64,000 bases of DNA from CAZUDO01 sp964618895 (lineage in GTDB: Bacteria > Desulfobacterota > Binatia > DP-6): NCBI GenBank assembly GCA_964618895.1, contig CAZUDO010000077.1:1-64000 (forward strand), read 5' to 3'. Positions 57,982 through 64,000 of the stretch are shown piece by piece. Both the position numbers and the translations under genes were made by a program. The notes below the pieces were generated by a model that saw nothing but the letters and a program-made list of their open reading frames with translations, was not told the DNA's origin and ran no database searches. Positions within the stretch are counted from its first letter, which is position 1; each line of letters opens with the position of its first letter.

Positions 57982-58773
57982 ATGCCCTTCCTCAGCAAGG
58001 ACGGCGTGTCTCTACGCTACGATCGTGCCGGCGGCGGCCCGGCGGTGCTGCTCATCCACGGCTGGACGTGCAACCGCAGCTTCTGGGAGCGCCAGGTGCA
58101 GGCGCTGCGTACCCGGCATACGGTGATCGCCGTCGACTTGCGCGGTCACGGCGAATCGTCGCACCCGCGCACCGGCTACTCGCTCGGGGCGCTGGTCCGT
58201 GATCTCGACCATCTCGTGCGTGCCCTCGCCGTGCCCCGCATTGCCCTCGTCGGCTGGTCCATGGGCGGCATGGTGGCCCTCGATCTCGCCCGGCGCCTGG
58301 GCGAGCGGGCGAGCGCGCTGGTCCTGGTCGGCACCACCGCCGGCGGGCTCACCGACGACAAGAACGCGCTTCACCTCGACCCCACCCTGCTGGCCACGAC
58401 CCAGAAGGCGCTGCAGGCCGACTGTCGCGCCTACCTGCGCTCGTACGCCCCGAGCCTGTTCAAGCTCGGCGCCGAGTCGCCCCTGCTCGCGTGGGCCGCC
58501 GGCCAGATGCAGAAAACCCCGGCGCACGCAGTGGAGGCCTGCCTCGACGGGCTGCTCGCCTTCGACGCCCGCGCGACCCTTGGCGGGCTCTCGCTGCCCA
58601 CCGCCGTCCTCCATGGCCGGCACGACGCCGTCTTCCCGCTGGCCCACGGCGAGGCGCTGGCCACGGGGATCGCCGGTGCGCGCCTGACCGTCTTCGAGGA
58701 CAGCGGCCATGCCCCGCCCCTCGAAGAGCCCGAACGCTTCAACGACACGCTCGCAGCATTACTGGCGGCGTAA
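57982..58773 (+). CDS. Alpha/beta-fold hydrolase
   Basis: A 263-residue hydrolase. Oxyanion loop LLIHGWTCNRSFWERQ, strand-helix AVDLRGHGESSHPRTGYSLG, nucleophile elbow VGWSMGGMVALDLA, acid in LHGRHDAVFPLAHGE and base in DSGHAPPLEEPERF complete the triad. It resembles BioH/PcaD-type esterases; substrate unknown. An unusual nested palindrome follows 20 bp after the stop. Confidence 0.85.
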   Translation: MPFLSKDGVSLRYDRAGGGPAVLLIHGWTCNRSFWERQVQALRTRHTVIAVDLRGHGESSHPRTGYSLGALVRDLDHLVRALAVPRIALVGWSMGGMVALDLARRLGERASALVLVGTTAGGLTDDKNALHLDPTLLATTQKALQADCRAYLRSYAPSLFKLGAESPLLAWAAGQMQKTPAHAVEACLDGLLAFDARATLGGLSLPTAVLHGRHDAVFPLAHGEALATGIAGARLTVFEDSGHAPPLEEPERFNDTLAALLAA

Positions 58774-58792
58774 ACCCCGCGATCCAAGACTA

Positions 58793-58953
58793 AAGACTTC
58801 TTGGCGGTGGAATCAAGCGAGGGCCGTGCCGCGGGAAGGCCGCGACGCGTCGTCGCCGCGCCACAATGCCTGTGTTCTGTCCTACCCTGTCTGCCGCGCC
58901 GGCTTCGCCGGCCGCGGCACGACGTTCGCCCGATTCCACCGCCAAGAAGTCTT
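58793..58953. repeat. Nested palindromic element between hydrolase and lepB
   Basis: Outer arms 58793-58814 and 58932-58953 are perfect 22-bp inverted repeats (AAGACTTCTTGGCGGTGGAATC and complement in effect, each given only by position beyond 20 bases). Inside, CGTGCCGCGG pairs with CCGCGGCACG, and GCCGGC-TTC-GCCGGC makes a central hairpin. The 161-bp unit holds no gene and looks like a MITE-type or REP-type element, or a structured RNA. Confidence 0.75.
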
Positions 58954-58960
58954 GGGACCC

Positions 58961-58983
58961 GAGCCAAGACGAAGTCTTGGCTC
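58961..58983. terminator. 10-bp perfect hairpin after lepB
   Basis: GAGCCAAGAC and GTCTTGGCTC are separated by GAA, three bases beyond the lepB stop. No T-run follows on the minus strand, so it is either a weak terminator or an mRNA-stabilising 3' hairpin. Its CCAAGAC core repeats the sequence next to the larger palindrome. Confidence 0.5.
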
Positions 58984-58986
58984 GGT

Positions 58987-59649
58987 TTAGTCGACCAGGC
59001 GCCCGATCCGGTCCCAGCGCACCCACCGGTCTGGACCGTCCCACGACCAGTAGATGATGAGCGCCTCGCCCTTGATGTCGGCGATGGGCACCGGGCCCCA
59101 GAACCGCGAATCGTAGCTCTGGTCGCGGTTGTCGCCCATCACGAACACCGAGTCCGCGGGCACGGTGAAGGGCCCGTAGGAGTCCCCCTGCCCGCCGCGG
59201 TGCGCGCTCCAGGTGGCGTGCGGATCGTCCCACGGCTTGCCGTCGATCAGGACCTGGCGGTTGCGCACCTCGACAGTCTGGCCTTCGGTCGCGATCACCC
59301 GCTTGATGAAGTCCTTGGAGCGGTCCTTCGGCCAGATGAACACGATCACGTCGCTGGCGCGGGGCTTGCGCAGTCCAGGCAGCCGGCCGAGCGCCCACTG
59401 CGTGAGCGGGATCTCGAGGCGTGGCCCGTAGAGGAACTTGTTTACCAGGATGTGGTCGCCGATCTGCAGGGTGGGCAGCATGGACCCCGAGGGGATCTTG
59501 AACGCCTGCACGACGAAGGTCCGGATGACCAGCGCCAGCGCCAGCGCCACGACCAGCGCCTCGACATACTCGCGCAGGGTCGATTTCTGCTTGACCGCGG
59601 GTCGGACGGCAGTCGCGACGCTCCGGGCGCGCACCACGGGATCAGCCAT
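58987..59649 (-). CDS. lepB: Signal peptidase I
   Basis: A 220-residue membrane protease removing secretory signal peptides. One membrane helix (about 28-50), catalytic Ser in FKIPSGSMLPTLQIGDH, Lys in FIKRVIATEGQTVEV, and box E MGDNRDQSYDSRFWG. Encoded 27 bp downstream of lepA, the widely conserved lepA-lepB order. Confidence 0.96.
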   Translation of the reverse strand: MADPVVRARSVATAVRPAVKQKSTLREYVEALVVALALALVIRTFVVQAFKIPSGSMLPTLQIGDHILVNKFLYGPRLEIPLTQWALGRLPGLRKPRASDVIVFIWPKDRSKDFIKRVIATEGQTVEVRNRQVLIDGKPWDDPHATWSAHRGGQGDSYGPFTVPADSVFVMGDNRDQSYDSRFWGPVPIADIKGEALIIYWSWDGPDRWVRWDRIGRLVD

Positions 59650-59676
59650 GCCGGCGCATGATAGACGAGCGGCCGC

Positions 59677-61476
<1,800 letters not shown>

Positions 61477-61488
61477 AACCGAAGGACT

Positions 61489-61674
61489 CTACGGTGCGCG
61501 TCGCGCCGTCGCAAGCGCCGCCAGGGTCCGCACGTCGAGCGGGAACTCGAGCACGACGTGCAGCACGCTCAACACCAGCAGCGCGCCCAGCCCGACGTGG
61601 TAGTCGTACGCGTACAGCGCGACCGCCGCGGCCCACGCGCCCCCGATCGTCGCCAGGCGCGCCCGCGTGACCAC
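61489..61674 (-). CDS. Small two-helix membrane protein
   Basis: A 61-residue hydrophobic protein: IGGAWAAAVALYAYDYHVGL and ALLVLSVLHVVLEFPLDVRT form two helices, the latter resembling a motif (LHVxLEFPL) that I recall in other small membrane proteins. It starts with GTG and ends 12 bp before lepA. Function unknown; moderately convincing because composition is protein-like and the gap is otherwise empty. Confidence 0.5.
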   Translation of the reverse strand: MVTRARLATIGGAWAAAVALYAYDYHVGLGALLVLSVLHVVLEFPLDVRTLAALATARRAP

Positions 61675-61722
61675 ATGCCAGCGGATGATGCCGGTCTTGC
61701 GGACGCTGTCACCGTGGGCCCC

Positions 61723-62655
61723 TCAGGTGGCAGTCGCGCGCGTGCGGAAGAACTCGACGGTCTGCCGGAGGCCGTCCTCCAGCGATATCTCCGGTCGCCA
61801 GCCGAGTGTCTCGGCCGCCAGCCGCGCGTCGATCACGCTGCGGCGCTGCTCGCCCGCCTTGGTCGGCCCGTGGTGGACCTCGGAGCGGCTGCCCGAGACT
61901 TTCAGCAGGAGCGCCGCCAGCCGGTTCACGTCGGTCTCGACCCCGGTGCCGATGTTCACCGCACCGCTCGGCGCCCGGTCGAGCGCCAGCACGTTGGCCC
62001 GCACCACGTCGCCCACGTAGACGTAGTCGCGCGTCTGGGTGCCGTCGCCGTTCACGGTGACCGGCTCGCCACGCAGCATCCTGCCCGAGAAGATGGCCAC
62101 CACCCCGGCCTCGCCGTGCGGGTCCTGGCGCGGCCCGTACACGTTGGCGTAGCGCAACGCGAAGAACGGGATGCCGTACTCGGCCTGATAGAAGAAGGCG
62201 TACAGCTCGCCGGCGCGCTTGCTCACGCCGTACGGGCTCACCGGGCGCGTCGGATGCGTCTCCGGCGCCGGGAACACGTCCTGCTCGCCGTACGCCGCCC
62301 CACCCGACGACACGAAGATGACCCGCTGCACGCAGCCGGCGCGGCGGGCACCCTCCAGCAGGTTGATGGTACCGAGGATGTTAGTGCGCGCGTCGAACGC
62401 CGGGTCCGCCACCGAGCGGCGCACGTCCATCTGGGCGGCGTGCAGGCTCAGTACCGCCGGCCGCTCGCGCGCGATCAGCGCCCCGAGCTGCGGGTCGGCG
62501 ATGTCCATCTGCACGAACCGGGCCTTGGGGTTCAGGTTCTCGCGATGGCCGGTGGAGAGGTCGTCCACCACTACGACCGCGTGCCCCGCCGCCACGTAGG
62601 CGTCGACCACGTGCGACCCGATGAAGCCCGCGCCGCCGGTGACCAGGATACTCAC
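61723..62655 (-). CDS. NAD-dependent nucleotide-sugar epimerase (UDP-glucose 4-epimerase-like)
   Basis: A 310-residue extended SDR. NAD motif ILVTGGAGFIGSHVVDAY, catalytic Ser region FVSSGGAAYGEQ and YxxxK in SPYGVSKRAGELYAF. The substrate loop HAAQMDVRRSVADPAFDA and RYANVYGPRQDPHGEAGVVA place it with GalE-type C4-epimerases common in surface polysaccharide clusters. It follows the UDP-xylose synthase gene by 13 bp. Confidence 0.88.
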   Translation of the reverse strand: MSILVTGGAGFIGSHVVDAYVAAGHAVVVVDDLSTGHRENLNPKARFVQMDIADPQLGALIARERPAVLSLHAAQMDVRRSVADPAFDARTNILGTINLLEGARRAGCVQRVIFVSSGGAAYGEQDVFPAPETHPTRPVSPYGVSKRAGELYAFFYQAEYGIPFFALRYANVYGPRQDPHGEAGVVAIFSGRMLRGEPVTVNGDGTQTRDYVYVGDVVRANVLALDRAPSGAVNIGTGVETDVNRLAALLLKVSGSRSEVHHGPTKAGEQRRSVIDARLAAETLGWRPEISLEDGLRQTVEFFRTRATAT

Positions 62656-62668
62656 GCCGGCGACACCC

Positions 62669-63607
62669 TCATGCCAGGAGCGCGCCGCGGAAGTACTCGA
62701 TGGTGTACCGCAGGCCCTCTTCCAGCGTCACCTTGGGCTCCCAGCCGAGCAGCTGCCGCGCCTTCGTGATATCGGGCTGCCGGACCTTGGGGTCGTCCTC
62801 CGGCAACGGCCGGAAGACGATCTCGCTGGAGCTGTCGGTGAGCGCCTTGATGCGCTCGGCGAACTGCAGGATGGTCACCTCGGTCGGATTGCCGCAGTTG
62901 ACGGGCCCGTTGTAGTCCGAGCGCAGCAGCCGCACGATGCCCTCGACCAGGTCGGACACGTAGCAGAAGCTGCGCGTCTGCCCGCCGTCGCCGTACACCG
63001 TGAGCGGCTCGCCGCGCAGCGCCTGCGAGATGAAGTTGGGCACCACGCGCCCGTCGTTCAGACGCATGCGCGGGCCGTGCGTGTTGAAGATGCGGACGAT
63101 GCGCGTGTCGACGCCGTGGGCGCGGTGGTAGGCCATGACCAACGCCTCGGCGAAGCGTTTGGCCTCGTCGTACACGCCGCGCGGCCCGATGGGGTTGACG
63201 TTGCCCCAGTAGTCCTCCGGCTGCGGGTGGACGAGCGGGTCGCCGTACACCTCCGACGTGGACGCCAGCAGGAAGCGCGCACCCTTTTCCTTGGCGAGCC
63301 CGAGGGCCTTGTGGGTACCGAGCGAGCCCACCTTGAGGGTCGGGATGGGTAGCTCGAGGTAGTCGACCGGGCTCGCCGGCGAGGCGAAGTGCAGGATCGT
63401 GTCGAGCGTGCCCTTCACGTAGATGTAGGTGGTCACGTCCTGCTGGATGAACGTGAAGCGCCGGTCGGCGAACAGGTGCGCGATGTTGTCGGCCGAGCCG
63501 GTGGACAAGTTGTCCATGCAGATGACTTCGTTCCCCATGGCGAGGAACCGCTCGCACAGGTGCGAGCCGATGAACCCGGCCCCGCCGGTGATGAGCACCC
63601 GTGCCAT
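62669..63607 (-). CDS. UDP-glucuronate decarboxylase (UDP-xylose synthase)
   Basis: A 312-residue extended SDR. VLITGGAGFIGSHLCERFLA binds NAD; family marks are HFASPASPVDYLELPIPTLK, STSEVYGDPLVHPQPEDYWG and the YxxxK in GVYDEAKRFAEALVMAYHR. It decarboxylates UDP-glucuronate to UDP-xylose, the direct product of the preceding UDP-glucose dehydrogenase step. The 6-bp gap to that gene supports one operon. Confidence 0.93.
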   Translation of the reverse strand: MARVLITGGAGFIGSHLCERFLAMGNEVICMDNLSTGSADNIAHLFADRRFTFIQQDVTTYIYVKGTLDTILHFASPASPVDYLELPIPTLKVGSLGTHKALGLAKEKGARFLLASTSEVYGDPLVHPQPEDYWGNVNPIGPRGVYDEAKRFAEALVMAYHRAHGVDTRIVRIFNTHGPRMRLNDGRVVPNFISQALRGEPLTVYGDGGQTRSFCYVSDLVEGIVRLLRSDYNGPVNCGNPTEVTILQFAERIKALTDSSSEIVFRPLPEDDPKVRQPDITKARQLLGWEPKVTLEEGLRYTIEYFRGALLA

Positions 63608-63613
63608 CGCCCC

Positions 63614-64000
63614 TCAGGCTTTCGCGCGCACGAGCGCACGCCCGATGGGCAGATACGTGAAGCCGTGCTCGCGCATCACCTCAGGCTCGTAGAGGTTGCG
63701 GCCGTCGAAGATGATCGGGCGGCGCAGGAGCTGCTTCATGCGAACGAAGTCGGGGCGGCGGAACTCGTTCCATTCGGTCACGATGAGGAGGGCATCGGCG
63801 TCCTTCAGCGCGTCGTAGTTGACGCGGTGATAGGTGACGCGGTCGCCGAACACCTTCTGCGCCTCGTCGAGGGCTTCCGGGTCGTGCACCGCCACGCTGG
63901 CGCCGCGCGCGAGCAGGCCGCCCACGATCTCGATCGCCGGCGCCTCGCGCATGTCGTCGGTGCGCGGCTTGAACGCCAGGCCCCACACCGCGAACCGGCG
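63614..64000 (-). CDS. UDP-glucose 6-dehydrogenase (C-terminal part)
   Basis: The last 128 codons of a UDP-glucose/GDP-mannose dehydrogenase; the 5' part lies beyond the window. GLAFKPRTDDMREAPAIEIV is the conserved UDP-binding loop, followed by the C-terminal Rossmann domain (VHDPEALDEAQKVFGDR, DALLIVTEWNEFRRPDF, IFDGRNLYEPEVM). It supplies UDP-glucuronate to the decarboxylase encoded next. Confidence 0.93.
   Translation of the reverse strand, partial: RRFAVWGLAFKPRTDDMREAPAIEIVGGLLARGASVAVHDPEALDEAQKVFGDRVTYHRVNYDALKDADALLIVTEWNEFRRPDFVRMKQLLRRPIIFDGRNLYEPEVMREHGFTYLPIGRALVRAKA

Overview
This is a high-GC bacterial chromosome segment with dense, short-spaced operons. The gene set points to a Gram-negative organism: lipoproteins, LepB, a surE-pcm-nlpD block, IHF-alpha and nucleotide-sugar genes. 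A secreted protein with a long Thr/Ser linker, a PyrR-controlled pyrimidine operon, an archaeal-type ApgM mutase, RtcB with archease and methylmalonyl-CoA mutase all fit a deltaproteobacterial-type lineage (Desulfobacterota/Myxococcota/Binatota-like). That assignment is inference from content and composition; no 16S or marker comparison could be made.

Layout. 1-6.4 kb: an intact methylmalonyl-CoA mutase operon (enoyl-CoA hydratase, large subunit, B12 subunit) preceded in the window by broken duplicates: a frameshifted second copy, a tail fragment of a third, and a recombinant mutase/B12 chimera. Two intact toxin-antitoxin (TA) modules sit exactly between the fragments. 6.4-10.2 kb: an accessory strip with decayed antitoxin and transporter genes, a DUF4143 ATPase, an orphan antitoxin next to a PIN toxin relic, glpX, and a RelE/Phd pair. 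10.2-13.8 kb: hom-thrC-apgM. 14-17.8 kb: secreted Thr-rich protein, UbiA-type prenyltransferase, MazF module. 17.9-22.8 kb: acyl-CoA dehydrogenase, the aguB-aguA putrescine pathway, a TatD-like hydrolase, a 111-bp palindrome, a cytochrome b. 22.8-32.8 kb: pyrR-pyrB-pyrC-carA-carB-recG, with a visible promoter, PyrR-binding hairpin and attenuator. 33-39 kb: another TA module, fumC-sppA and a polytopic membrane protein. 37.7-44.2 kb: tRNA-Pro, surE-pcm-nlpD-apt-CDF transporter-archease-vapB-vapC-rtcB. 44.4-52.5 kb: the conserved translation block tRNA-Val, thrS-infC-rpmI-rplT-pheS-pheT-ihfA-merR. 52.6-58.8 kb: AI-2E transporter, DUF983 protein, nitronate monooxygenase, thiolase-like protein and small enzymes. 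58.8-64 kb: lepA-lepB and a nucleotide-sugar cluster (UDP-glucose dehydrogenase, UDP-xylose synthase, epimerase).

No CRISPR array, rRNA, phage or complete insertion sequence was seen. The main unusual themes are eight TA loci, intact or decayed, within about 40 kb; the TA/mutase-fragment mosaic; a VapBC module with a perfect operator placed inside the archease-rtcB RNA repair unit; a well-formed PyrR attenuator; and two essential-type genes (infC, lepA) whose best starts are non-AUG/GUG/UUG codons.
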